Shown: positions 1-7,459 of the stretch, in pieces | Position numbering within the stretch: the first letter of the stretch is position 1 | How the letters are laid out: the number at the start of each line of letters is the position of its first letter | Assembly: GCF_000820025.1 (NCBI RefSeq) | Contig: NZ_CDBI01000077.1 | Coordinates: forward strand, 942 to 64,941 | From: Aeromonas popoffii | GTDB lineage: Bacteria > Pseudomonadota > Gammaproteobacteria > Enterobacterales > Aeromonadaceae | DNA length: 64,000 nucleotides | Direction: 5' to 3' | Made by a program: the position numbers and the translations under genes | The notes under the pieces: model-generated | Database searches by the model: none | Told to the model about the DNA's origin: nothing | Seen by the model: the letters and a program-made list of their open reading frames with translations, nothing else

Positions 1-41
1 GCCAGGGCGAGAGCATGAGTTGATTTTTTGTTGTTTTTCAT
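1..41 (-). CDS. Possible 5' end of a gene running off the window
   Basis: Reading leftward from an ATG at 39-41, an open frame of 13 codons (M-K-N-N-K-K-S-T-H-A-L-A-L) reaches the window edge. A lysine-rich start followed by A-L-A-L would fit the beginning of a signal peptide. No convincing Shine-Dalgarno sequence lies just upstream, so this could be chance. Nothing can be said of its function. Confidence 0.25.
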   Translation of the reverse strand, partial: MKNNKKSTHALAL

Positions 42-182
42 GACGAGATAGGTGGCTCAGCCAATGCTGAACAAATTTGACATCGTATTTTCAGCACACC
101 TCTGTACAAAATACGTGCAGAAAATGCAATTGCACCCCGGGATGACAGTGATTAAATTTTTTGGTTAACATTTCAGTAACTC

Positions 183-380
183 ATGCTCGCGCCCCGGGGC
201 AGCAGACTGCTCGGCGCCATGGAACAATATGCCCAGAGCAAGGGCATCACCCACTACCATCTGGAAACCACCCGTTTCCAGGCGCTGCCCTTCTACCAGA
301 AACAGGGCTACGCCGTCTTTGGCCAGCTGCCGGATAGGCCGCCGGGTCATATCAGCTATTTTCTGAAGAAGATGGAATAA
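183..380 (+). pseudogene. Truncated GNAT acetyltransferase remnant
   Basis: From about codon 8 this frame matches residues 79 to the end of the intact GNAT protein encoded at 2824-3240. Shared blocks include LLGAMEQYAQSKGITHYHLE and FQALPFYQKQGY, with a few substitutions. The N-terminal half, including the first acetyl-CoA-binding strands, is missing, and the first seven codons are unrelated. No ribosome binding site is visible. It is best read as the 3' remnant of a second copy of the acetyltransferase gene and is unlikely to make a working enzyme. The sequence after its stop does not match that after the intact copy, so only the coding part was shared or has survived. Confidence 0.75.
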
Positions 381-635
381 GCCAGAGCACCTCAGCATAG
401 AGCTGAGAATACTATATCTTAAAATACTTAATGACGCCGTATGAGAATTGCGGCGTTATCATATGCCAATTTATTAATGGTAGCAGTGATTAAAACTGAC
501 ATTAACACAACACCCTACAATAAAGTTTATTGCATACAACCACCTAATACACTCCCCTCATCAAGCCCCATATGGGCATATGACATGTGTACTGTTTGTT
601 ATAAAATGGCCTTTTAAAACAAAGAGGATTTATCT

Positions 636-1238
636 ATGAAAAATTTCCTATTAATACTTGGCATTATTTTTAGCAATCTTGTTTATGCCAATGAGTGTGA
701 CCAGTTGATCGTCAACGGCAGTTTCGAAAACTCACCTGCCAGACCCTCCATTTGGGAAACCTTGCCCGGGAATGACGAGACCAGCCTCCCTGGGTGGAAA
801 ACCTTGGGTGAGGGCGTTGAGTGGTCTTCTCACGTATCCGCGTCGGGCGGCAGCAAAATCTACACCCCAGATGGCGATTATGTTATTGATTTAAATAATT
901 ATTATTCAAAAAATGGTGGCGGCATCGAGCAATCATTTCCAACCAAGATTGGAGCCAAGTACTTGGTCACATTTTATGCTGGCACCCAGAAAAACTATAA
1001 CCGGAATGGGACGGCCAAACTGAATGTCATGATCGGTGATGAACACTACGTTTATAACTTGAAGACAGAGCGCAGCGATGCCATTGACTGGACTTATTTC
1101 TCATTCTCTTTTGTAGCAAGCCAAGCAAGTACAACCATAAAATTCACAACAGATACCAGCTCATTAGAACACTTTACCGTCCTTGATGATGTCAATGTTG
1201 TTCCACTCAACAAACCTCGCGCCATTCTCGTCAACTAA
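636..1238 (+). CDS. Secreted DUF642-like protein
   Basis: The 200-residue protein opens with a clear signal peptide (M-K-N-F then a hydrophobic run to about residue 18, cleavage after V-Y-A). The mature part has the pattern of the DUF642 / galactose-binding-like beta-sandwich family: L-I-V-N-G-S-F-E near its start, a P-G-W motif, Y-V-I-D-L-N in the middle, and G-G-G-I-E-Q-S-F then Y-L-V-T-F-Y. Such domains are thought to bind carbohydrate, which is family knowledge and not shown here. An AGAGGA-like ribosome site precedes the ATG. The gene stands alone and is visibly AT-richer than the surrounding GC-rich DNA, suggesting acquisition. No catalytic motif is seen; the ligand is unknown. Confidence 0.6.
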   Translation: MKNFLLILGIIFSNLVYANECDQLIVNGSFENSPARPSIWETLPGNDETSLPGWKTLGEGVEWSSHVSASGGSKIYTPDGDYVIDLNNYYSKNGGGIEQSFPTKIGAKYLVTFYAGTQKNYNRNGTAKLNVMIGDEHYVYNLKTERSDAIDWTYFSFSFVASQASTTIKFTTDTSSLEHFTVLDDVNVVPLNKPRAILVN

Positions 1239-1340
1239 TATGCCTTGGCATTCACATATCCGAGTTATCAAGTGTCCTTAAGACAGGGAAGGAAGGCAGG
1301 AGCAATCATACAACGTTGCTCCTGCAACCCTTTCTAGCTA

Positions 1341-1922
1341 TCAGTGACTGGCTGAACGGCTGCCGTTCCAGAGCAGCTCGCCACTGCGCAACTCCATCAG
1401 GCTCATGGTGAGTCGATAGCGACTCCCCTCGGACACCAGCTCCCCATAGAGCATGTAACCGGCCCCGGTCTGGCGGCCGAGCCGCACCAATGAAGCCGGA
1501 TTCATTCTCCCCTGTTGATACTCAAGCTGGCCTGTGATGGCAGCCACCTGGCCGGGATCGACGAAGCGAAAACCGCTTTTGGACTGGATCCGCTTGCTCA
1601 TGGCCGCCGCCATGGGGCGGGTATCGAAGGGTTCACCCGTCCCGTTCTGGGGCGGAGTGAGCAGCAGCACGGGATTGCCGCTCTTCACCAGCTCCCGCAC
1701 CTCGGGAGCCTGCACGAAGGCATCCGCCATGGCCAGCGCCAGCCCGGTCGGGGCCACCGGCTTGGGCAGGGGCGCCCCGGTATCCGGCTTGGTAACCGGT
1801 TTATCCGGCTGGCTCACAGGCTGGTCCGGTTCACTGACAGGCGCCTGAGTGCCGCCGTAGGGATTGACCGCACAGCCGCCCAACAGCAGGGCGCTCAGCA
1901 TAAGCAGGTGACGCATCTTCAT
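1341..1922 (-). CDS. lpoB: LpoB-type outer-membrane lipoprotein (PBP1B activator)
   Basis: The predicted 193-residue lipoprotein has a signal peptide ending in the lipobox L-L-G-G-C at about residues 15-19. A long proline-rich tether follows, with repeated QPDKPV-like units at about 30-60, then a globular C-terminal domain. That order (lipid anchor, disordered Pro linker, small alpha/beta domain) is typical of LpoB, which spans the periplasm and stimulates the glycan polymerase PBP1B. The domain carries the motif L-T-P-P-Q-N-G-T-G-E. The ATG at 1922 is chosen because GGAGAG lies just upstream and the signal peptide starts there; an upstream in-frame ATG at 1964 would add 14 unlikely residues. 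The neighbours are unrelated. Another lipoprotein of the same fold is possible. Confidence 0.7.
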   Translation of the reverse strand: MKMRHLLMLSALLLGGCAVNPYGGTQAPVSEPDQPVSQPDKPVTKPDTGAPLPKPVAPTGLALAMADAFVQAPEVRELVKSGNPVLLLTPPQNGTGEPFDTRPMAAAMSKRIQSKSGFRFVDPGQVAAITGQLEYQQGRMNPASLVRLGRQTGAGYMLYGELVSEGSRYRLTMSLMELRSGELLWNGSRSASH

Positions 1923-2159
1923 CGTGTTCTCTCCGCCAAAAGTCCGTAGAACGGACTTCGCCAAAAGCCCGTGGCGGAGCCCTTGCCCCGCATCTGCTCC
2001 ATGCTAGAGACAAACCCGCCCCGGGTCGATACACCAGATGACACTGGACGACAGAGCCTGGCCAACCCGCACCCGGCCAGTGATGCACCAAAAAAAGGTG
2101 GCAGGCCCTCATCAAATTCCTTTACGGTAGTGTGCTGACAGATTCGAAAGGAGAGCACA

Positions 2160-2795
2160 GTGCACGGACCCGACCCCGCCAATCCCCACCCCATGGAGGG
2201 CTTCCCCCAGGTGTGCTTTATCAAGAACACCATCAAGGGGCCCAATATCGAGGTGGGTGACTACAGCTACTACGACGACCCGGAGGATTCGGCGGGCTTC
2301 GAGCGCAACGTCCTCTACCACTTCCCCTTCATCGGCGACAAGCTCATCATCGGCAAATTCTGCGCCATCGCCCGCGGGGTCAAGTTCATCATGAACGGCG
2401 CCAACCACCAGAGCTCCGGGTTCTCCACCTACCCCTTCTTTATCTTCGGCAACGGCTGGGAGAGTGCCGCCCCCGCCCCGGGCAGCCTGCCCTACAAGGG
2501 GGATACCGTCATCGGCCACGATGTCTGGATAGGCTTCGAGGCCCTGATCATGCCGGGTGTGAACGTCGGCAACGGCGCCATTATCGCCGCCCGCTCCGTG
2601 GTCACCAGCAACGTGCCCGCCTACGCCGTGGTCGGCGGCAACCCCGCCAAGGTGATCCGCTACCGCTTTGACGATGACACCATAGCCCGCCTCAACGCCC
2701 TCGCCTGGTGGGACTGGCCGGTAGAGCAGATCAGCCGCAATTTGCCGCTGATAAGCGGCGGCGAGATAGCCGCGCTGGAAGCTGTCACCCGATAG
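2160..2795 (+). CDS. CatB/Vat-like hexapeptide acetyltransferase
   Basis: This 211-residue protein has the left-handed beta-helix acetyltransferase layout. The xenobiotic acetyltransferase signature N-G-A-N-H at about residue 80 supplies the likely catalytic histidine, and hexapeptide repeats follow (I-G-H-D-V-W-I-G, I-M-P-G-V, V-G-N-G-A-I-I-A-A-R-S-V-V) with V-G-G-N-P-A-K at the end of the coil. Chromosomal CatB, Vat and streptogramin acetyltransferases share this architecture and use acetyl-CoA to O-acetylate chloramphenicol, streptogramins or sugars. The substrate here cannot be read from sequence. The start is a GTG at 2160 because AAAGGAG lies 6-7 bases upstream; the next ATG (2193) lacks such a site. 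Two GNAT genes follow closely on the same strand, so co-transcription is likely. Confidence 0.85.
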   Translation: MHGPDPANPHPMEGFPQVCFIKNTIKGPNIEVGDYSYYDDPEDSAGFERNVLYHFPFIGDKLIIGKFCAIARGVKFIMNGANHQSSGFSTYPFFIFGNGWESAAPAPGSLPYKGDTVIGHDVWIGFEALIMPGVNVGNGAIIAARSVVTSNVPAYAVVGGNPAKVIRYRFDDDTIARLNALAWWDWPVEQISRNLPLISGGEIAALEAVTR

Positions 2796-2823
2796 AGACA
2801 ACCACCATCAAGCAGGAAGCACG

Positions 2824-3240
2824 ATGCAATTAACCACACCCCAAACGCCGCAAGAGGATGAGATCGACGCGCTGCGCATTGGTCTCTCGGGCTACAACAT
2901 AGGACACGCCGGTACTCATCTGCGCGAGCGGATCGCCAGCTTTATCAAGGATGAAGAGGGCAAGGTACACGGCGGCATCATCGCCGACATCAAGTGGGGC
3001 TGGCTGCACATCGACTGGCTCTGGATCGACGAAAGCCTCCGCCGCGATGGCTGGGGCGGCCGCCTGCTCGGCGCCATGGAGCAGTACGCCCAAAGCAAGG
3101 GCATCACCCACTACCATCTGGAAACCACCAGTTTTCAGGCCCTCCCCTTCTACCAGAAGCAGGGTTACGAGATCTTTGGCCAGCTGCCCGATATGCCACC
3201 GGGGCATATCAGTTACTTTCTGAAAAAGCAGGATAAGTGA
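2824..3240 (+). CDS. GNAT-family N-acetyltransferase
   Basis: This 138-residue protein has the compact GNAT fold: beta strands around W-L-H-I-D-W-L-W-I at 60-68, the acetyl-CoA loop region R-R-D-G-W-G-G-R-L-L at 73-82 (the Q/R-x-x-G-x-G/A motif), and a C-terminal F-Y-Q-K-Q-G-Y strand. It is short but complete for the family. It lies 28 bases after the CatB-like gene, with an AGGAAGC ribosome site upstream, and its TGA overlaps the next gene's ATG by one base. A truncated relative of its 3' half lies at 183-380. The substrate is unknown; small GNATs of this type acetylate antibiotics, polyamines or amino groups. Confidence 0.85.
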   Translation: MQLTTPQTPQEDEIDALRIGLSGYNIGHAGTHLRERIASFIKDEEGKVHGGIIADIKWGWLHIDWLWIDESLRRDGWGGRLLGAMEQYAQSKGITHYHLETTSFQALPFYQKQGYEIFGQLPDMPPGHISYFLKKQDK

Positions 3241-3782
3241 TGACATTCCAGCGCCTTGCCAACGCCAAACTCGTGATCCGCCCGTTCGAACCGGGCGATG
3301 CCGATGAGTTTGTCCGCGCGGCGCACGAATCCATCGAGACGGTCGGCAGATGGATGAGCTGGTGCTCCCACGCCTTCACTCGGGACAGCGCGCTGGAATG
3401 GTTTGCCACCTGCGATCAGGATCGCGCGGCGGGACGAGCCTTCGATATGGGTCTCTTCTGCACCGCCACCGGCCAGCTCTTGGGTGGCGCTGGCATCAAC
3501 CAGCTGTCGCCCCATCATCGCTACGGCAATATTGGCTATTGGGTGCGGCAATCCCGCCAAGGCTGCGGTATCGCCCGACAGGCAGTCACCCTGTTGCGTG
3601 ATTTTGGCTTTCAGCAGTTGGGACTATTTCGACTGGAGATCGTGATGGGAGTCGGCAACACCGCCAGCGAAGCCGTCGCCATTGCCGCAGGCGCCACCTT
3701 CAAGTGCCGGGCAAAAAATCGCATATTCCTCCATGGTCAGCCTCTTGATGCGCATATCTTCGTCCTTGTTCCCTCAGCCTGA
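3240..3782 (+). CDS. GNAT acetyltransferase, RimJ/RimL type
   Basis: This 180-residue protein has the Acetyltransf_3 pattern: L-V-I-R-P-F near the N-terminus, G-N-I-G-Y-W-V at about 98-104, then an acetyl-CoA loop in an R-Q-S-R-Q-G-C-G-I-A segment, and L-G-L-F-R-L-E-I-V followed by N-x-A-S. RimJ/RimL relatives acetylate ribosomal-protein N-termini or other amines; many unassigned members act on small molecules. The ATG at 3240 overlaps the preceding stop (TGATG), which implies translational coupling; a GTG one codon earlier is also possible. With its two neighbours it forms a three-gene acetyltransferase group. Confidence 0.85.
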   Translation: MTFQRLANAKLVIRPFEPGDADEFVRAAHESIETVGRWMSWCSHAFTRDSALEWFATCDQDRAAGRAFDMGLFCTATGQLLGGAGINQLSPHHRYGNIGYWVRQSRQGCGIARQAVTLLRDFGFQQLGLFRLEIVMGVGNTASEAVAIAAGATFKCRAKNRIFLHGQPLDAHIFVLVPSA

Positions 3783-3874
3783 ATCCTACCAAATCTAAAA
3801 GAAAAATCTTGTTCTACCACAAATAGCTACCACATCAAATGCGAAGAGATGAATGCTTCAGAGCCACAATTAAC

Positions 3875-4492
3875 TCAATATTTATCAGACATTAACAACA
3901 CCACTGCCAATATGATAAAGACTGTACCAAACATTAAATTCAGACGTTTTAAATGCGATGATTCAGACAGATGTCGCAATAAAACATGCGCCAAGGATGC
4001 ATATGATAACATTGCAATGCAGTCCACTATAATAATGAAAAGACCCAACTTAAAGTATTGAGAACTACTATCCGAACTATCGACAAACTGCGGAAGAAAT
4101 GCGACTAAAAACACAATGGATTTTGGATTTGTTATATTAACAATAAAACCATCAACCAAGCTCTTTAACTTTCCGCTTTGCGTCTCAGCATTACGTAAAA
4201 CACTATTCCCTGAGTTCTTTATTTTCATCACACCCAAGTAGATAAGGTAGCTTCCACCTATATATTTTATACCATCGAACGCAACTTCTGATGACGCAAT
4301 AAATGCTCCCAACCCGACACTGACAACGATGAGATGAACCAGCAGCGCCAGCTGTAGACCGATAATGTTATACCTAGCTTGAATTATTCCATCTTCTATC
4401 GATCTTGACATGGTTGCAATTGCCCCTGCCCCAGGAGAAAAACTAAAGGCAACACAGCTAAAAAAAAATACCAGCATGATACTAAATGTCAT
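3875..4492 (-). CDS. LysE/RhtB-family amino-acid exporter
   Basis: The 205-residue protein has about six hydrophobic segments and the LysE/RhtB signature near the N-terminus (F-S-P-G-A-G-A-I-A-T), plus an N-I-T-N-P-K-S-I-V-F motif in the middle. RhtB proteins are inner-membrane exporters of amino acids and their derivatives. It lies about 75 bases downstream of the dioxygenase gene on the same strand, so the two probably form one transcript. The pairing suggests that it exports the hydroxylated product or protects against it; this is inference. The gene is markedly AT-rich compared with the chromosome around it, as are both partners. Confidence 0.85.
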   Translation of the reverse strand: MTFSIMLVFFFSCVAFSFSPGAGAIATMSRSIEDGIIQARYNIIGLQLALLVHLIVVSVGLGAFIASSEVAFDGIKYIGGSYLIYLGVMKIKNSGNSVLRNAETQSGKLKSLVDGFIVNITNPKSIVFLVAFLPQFVDSSDSSSQYFKLGLFIIIVDCIAMLSYASLAHVLLRHLSESSHLKRLNLMFGTVFIILAVVLLMSDKY

Positions 4493-4568
4493 AATGCTTC
4501 CTTTGAAGGGCTATTTATCGACTATCACTCCGACAAATAGCGCCTCGATTTAATCAATAATAGCTAAT

Positions 4569-5471
4569 CTAAATGGTCAGCATATCTTCGGAGCCGAATC
4601 CAAACCGTCGATTAATGGAGCCAGGTCTTAATAAATTGGTGAAAGATATATGAAGAATATCTCTCACTCCATGGTCCTCGAGAGGTTCAATACTGGTCAC
4701 ACCATGCATCATTGAGGCATCATCCAACATAATGACATCACCCGGATACTCCAAAGTGACTTCTTTTTTTAAATTCAGAACATTGTCATATATAGAACTG
4801 ACCCCACCACGAACCCCTTCTCGAGCGACCAACATCAGCGAAAAATAATTTGTACCATCGCTGTGCACACCTTCTGGAGTCGGCTTGCCTGGCTGATTTT
4901 TATCAGCGGTAATTCTGTATTGATCTACTTCAATAAACCATTTCTGTTTTGTTCTTCCTCGTTGATTTTCACAAGCGATAAAAACTCGCAGCGATTCATT
5001 TAAAAGACGCTGAAAGTATGGATTGAAGAATAATGTTGATTCAGTTTCCTGAAAGTCCCTAAAAATATCGCCAGCAAAAGAATTATAACTACTGGACTTA
5101 AACAGTGGCATATATGGCATTTTCAATATCGCCATTCTATGTGATTCAAAAAATAGTGTAGAGTATCGTCGCAAACGATAGGTTCCACCATCTGCCATGT
5201 ATTTATCGACAGCTAAACGATCCCAATGCTCCTTAAATGAATGCCAGTCGGTATCATTACCCATGTCTATCGGGGAATATAATTCCCTCTCATAAAAATA
5301 GCCATTTTCAATGACTCTATCAGAAGAGCCAATTGTATCATTGAGCTGTGGAATGGTTGGAAATGATATGATGCGGCCATTTTCAGCATTCATGCCATTA
5401 GCAAGCCACCCTAATGGCTCCAGTTTTTCGTATTCTGAACAGGTAGATTGGTTATTGACTGTGACATCCAT
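4569..5471 (-). CDS. 2-oxoglutarate/Fe(II) dioxygenase, free amino-acid hydroxylase type
   Basis: This 300-residue protein resembles the 2OG-Fe dioxygenase family that includes bacterial L-isoleucine hydroxylase. The iron facial triad is visible as H203-x-D205 (in G-V-H-S-D-G) and H256 (in M-M-H-G-V-T), with R270 placed to hold 2-oxoglutarate. E-V-D-Q-Y-R-I at about 181-187 and P-G-D-V-I-M-L-D at 243-250 support the double-stranded beta-helix fold. Family members hydroxylate or sulfoxidise free aliphatic amino acids; which one is used here is unknown. A ribosome site AAGGGG lies about 11 bases before the ATG. It is followed by an exporter and faces a LysR regulator, so it looks like a self-contained substrate-induced cassette. 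AT-rich, probably acquired. Confidence 0.75.
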   Translation of the reverse strand: MDVTVNNQSTCSEYEKLEPLGWLANGMNAENGRIISFPTIPQLNDTIGSSDRVIENGYFYERELYSPIDMGNDTDWHSFKEHWDRLAVDKYMADGGTYRLRRYSTLFFESHRMAILKMPYMPLFKSSSYNSFAGDIFRDFQETESTLFFNPYFQRLLNESLRVFIACENQRGRTKQKWFIEVDQYRITADKNQPGKPTPEGVHSDGTNYFSLMLVAREGVRGGVSSIYDNVLNLKKEVTLEYPGDVIMLDDASMMHGVTSIEPLEDHGVRDILHISFTNLLRPGSINRRFGFGSEDMLTI

Positions 5472-5508
5472 GAATATATTAACCCCTTAGTGCTCTTGCG
5501 TTGCGGTA

Positions 5509-5535
5509 GGAACATAGCATGTGGTAGCATGTTCC
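5509..5535. promoter_or_regulatory. Candidate LysR-type operator
   Basis: The 95-base gap between the divergent dioxygenase and LysR genes holds a perfect 7-base inverted repeat, GGAACAT ... ATGTTCC, separated by 13 bases that themselves contain GCATG twice. Spaced inverted repeats in the shared promoter of a divergently transcribed LysR gene are the usual binding site for the regulator. This is position and symmetry evidence only. Confidence 0.45.
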
Positions 5536-5566
5536 TCATATTTAGCATTTTGTTAATCCTCACTTA

Positions 5567-6490
5567 ATGGCAAAGTTAATGCTGGCTATAAATGATATAA
5601 GATTTTTCATTACCATTGCTGCTTGCAAAAACTTCTCCACCGCAGCAAAACAGCTCAATGTTTCAGCACCTTATGTTACTCAGAAGCTCAGATCCCTCGA
5701 GGAAAAACTTGGGCTTATTCTGATTGAACGACAAGGCCGCCAGCTAAAAGTCTCTGAACATGGCCAGATATTGATCGACATGGGGTCAGGAATCATCAGA
5801 CAAATGGCTTCAATTGAGGAATCGCTAAGGTCAGCCAAGGATGACCTGTGCGGCCATATCAATATAATTGCACCTATTGGTTTTGGTGAGAAAAAACTGT
5901 CTCCCATAATTGGTCAATTCAAGCAACAACACCCGGCAGTATCAATCGACCTTACCCTGTCTGATCGCCCTTCTTGGAGTGACACCCACCTCCAACCTGA
6001 CATCATGTTTTATATTGGTGAATTAACCCAAGCACATCTTTATAGAGTGGTCATCTCACCTACTCGTCGTGTTCTGTGTGCGTCACCAGACTATATTTCC
6101 ACAATGCCATCGCTGACAAGACCAGAACAATTGATGACTAATCAGCATGATTGCATTGTATTGAGGGAAAATAATGAAGATGTTTCCCTCTGGCGTTTCC
6201 AGCACATCGAATCAGGTAGGGAATGTCGTCTAAGGGTCGCCCCTTCACTTACCAGTAACATTGCCGATGTGGTGAAGCAATGGGCTCTAGATGGATTAGG
6301 TATAATCAATCGTTCGGAATGGGATCTTATTGCCGAGCTTAATTCCGGCGCTTTGGTGGAGCTACTCCCTGAATATGCTTTACCACAAGTTGACATTGTC
6401 GCCCTTATGGCAACAGGAGAGAGTGCTCGCACTCATAAAATAAGTAGTTTTCTGGCCTTCGCCAAAGAGAAACTTAAAGACACGCTATAA
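5567..6490 (+). CDS. LysR-family transcriptional regulator
   Basis: The 307-residue protein starts with the winged helix-turn-helix of LysR regulators (A-A-C-K-N-F-S-T-A-A-K-Q-L-N, then S-x-P-Y-V-T-Q-K-L-R-S-L-E-E-K-L-G at about 30-50). A periplasmic-binding-protein-like effector domain follows from about residue 90. It is transcribed away from the dioxygenase gene across a short shared promoter with an inverted repeat. By the usual LysR rule it should control the dioxygenase and exporter in response to their substrate or product. The ATG at 5567 gives four extra residues relative to an alternative ATG at 5579. AT-rich like the genes it faces. Confidence 0.85.
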   Translation: MAKLMLAINDIRFFITIAACKNFSTAAKQLNVSAPYVTQKLRSLEEKLGLILIERQGRQLKVSEHGQILIDMGSGIIRQMASIEESLRSAKDDLCGHINIIAPIGFGEKKLSPIIGQFKQQHPAVSIDLTLSDRPSWSDTHLQPDIMFYIGELTQAHLYRVVISPTRRVLCASPDYISTMPSLTRPEQLMTNQHDCIVLRENNEDVSLWRFQHIESGRECRLRVAPSLTSNIADVVKQWALDGLGIINRSEWDLIAELNSGALVELLPEYALPQVDIVALMATGESARTHKISSFLAFAKEKLKDTL

Positions 6491-6568
6491 CTATCAATAC
6501 AATTAAAATCATCATAAAACCATCCCAGACGCCTACTGATAATATAAAAAACGGGATGCATCTCGTAT

Positions 6569-6638
6569 GTTGGGCTTCGCTACGCTCAGCGCCAACCTAC
6601 CACAGATGTAGGTTGCGGCTGAGCTTGCGAAGCCCAAC
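6569..6638. repeat. Palindromic interspersed repeat, copy 1
   Basis: A 31-32 base left arm beginning GTTGGGCTTCGC pairs with a right arm ending GCGAAGCCCAAC across a 7-base loop, with only small mismatches near the middle. The same element recurs unchanged at 7318-7387. It has the look of a REP-like or non-autonomous palindromic unit; it could also end transcription of lysR and thiH, which converge here. Confidence 0.75.
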
Positions 6639-6710
6639 GTTTACCGCGAATAGCTATTGTGTTCCGGCATCACTCTCTCCGATCTGCGTATGGCAAAGGG
6701 AAATCACCCT

Positions 6711-7310
6711 CTATCTCCCCAAAAACGGCTCCCAATCCTTGAACACCGGCTGCAACCCCGCCTGCCGCACGGCGGCCGCGATCTCACCGAGGGATCTGTC
6801 GTCATGGATGGCGAACTGCTCCAGTTCCTCTGCATCTCCTTCGGCATAGCCGCCGGGCTGGGTGCGCGACTCGGCCGACATCTGGGTGATGCCAAGGCGC
6901 AGGGCACCGTTGCGAAACGCAGGGGATTCGCGGGTCGAGAGCGACAACTCCAGGGTCGGCGAGAAGAGGCGCCAGGCGCAGATCAGTTGCACCAGCTGCC
7001 TGTCCGACATCACCACCTCGGGCTGCAGGCCGCCGGTGCAGGGACGCAGGCGCGGAAACGACAGCGAGTAGCGGCTCTGCCAGTGGTGACGTTCCATCCA
7101 GGCCAGATGCTCGGCCACAAAATAGCTGTCGGCACGCCAGTCCGGTGACAGGCCGATCAGCGCCCCCAGCCCAATCTTGTCGATGCCGGCGCAACCGAGC
7201 CGCTCCGGGGTGGCGAGCCGCCACGCAATATCCTGCTTGTTGCCGCGCAGATGATGGCGGGCGTAACTGGAGGCGTGATAGGTCTCCTGATAGACCATGA
7301 CGGCATCCAT
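6711..7310 (-). pseudogene. 5'-truncated thiH copy
   Basis: This frame encodes the C-terminal 199 residues of ThiH and ends at the same residues (E-P-F-L-G-R) as the intact gene. It differs from intact ThiH at four positions: P to S, R to C, V to L and V to I. The radical-SAM cysteine cluster and the whole N-terminal half are absent. Its apparent ATG is simply a Met codon at the duplication edge, with the palindrome immediately upstream and no ribosome site. It should be non-functional. Its mostly silent differences from the intact gene suggest that it came from another functional thiH allele and not from decay in place. Confidence 0.85.
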
Positions 7311-7317
7311 CTCGTAT

Positions 7318-7387
7318 GTTGGGCTTCGCTACGCTCAGCGCCAACCTACCACAGATGTAGGTTGCGGCTGAGCTTGCGAAGCCCAAC
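7318..7387. repeat. Palindromic interspersed repeat, copy 2
   Basis: This is identical in the sequence shown to the element at 6569-6638, with the same arms and loop. It lies 72 bases beyond the stop codon of intact thiH, where it may act as the operon's 3' stem-loop, and abuts the 5' edge of the truncated thiH copy. Confidence 0.75.
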
Positions 7388-7459
7388 GTTTACCGCGAAT
7401 AGCTATTGTGTTCCGGCATCACTCTCTCCGATCTGCGTATGGCAAAGGGAAATCACCCT

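Noticed and set aside
2112..2801. Minus-strand frame opposite the CatB-like gene
   Set aside because: Val/Ala/Gly/Asp-rich antisense composition; the plus strand carries hexapeptide repeats and a good ribosome site.
6711..7310. Truncated thiH as a separate functional gene
   Set aside because: No radical-SAM cysteines, no ribosome site, start formed by the duplication edge.
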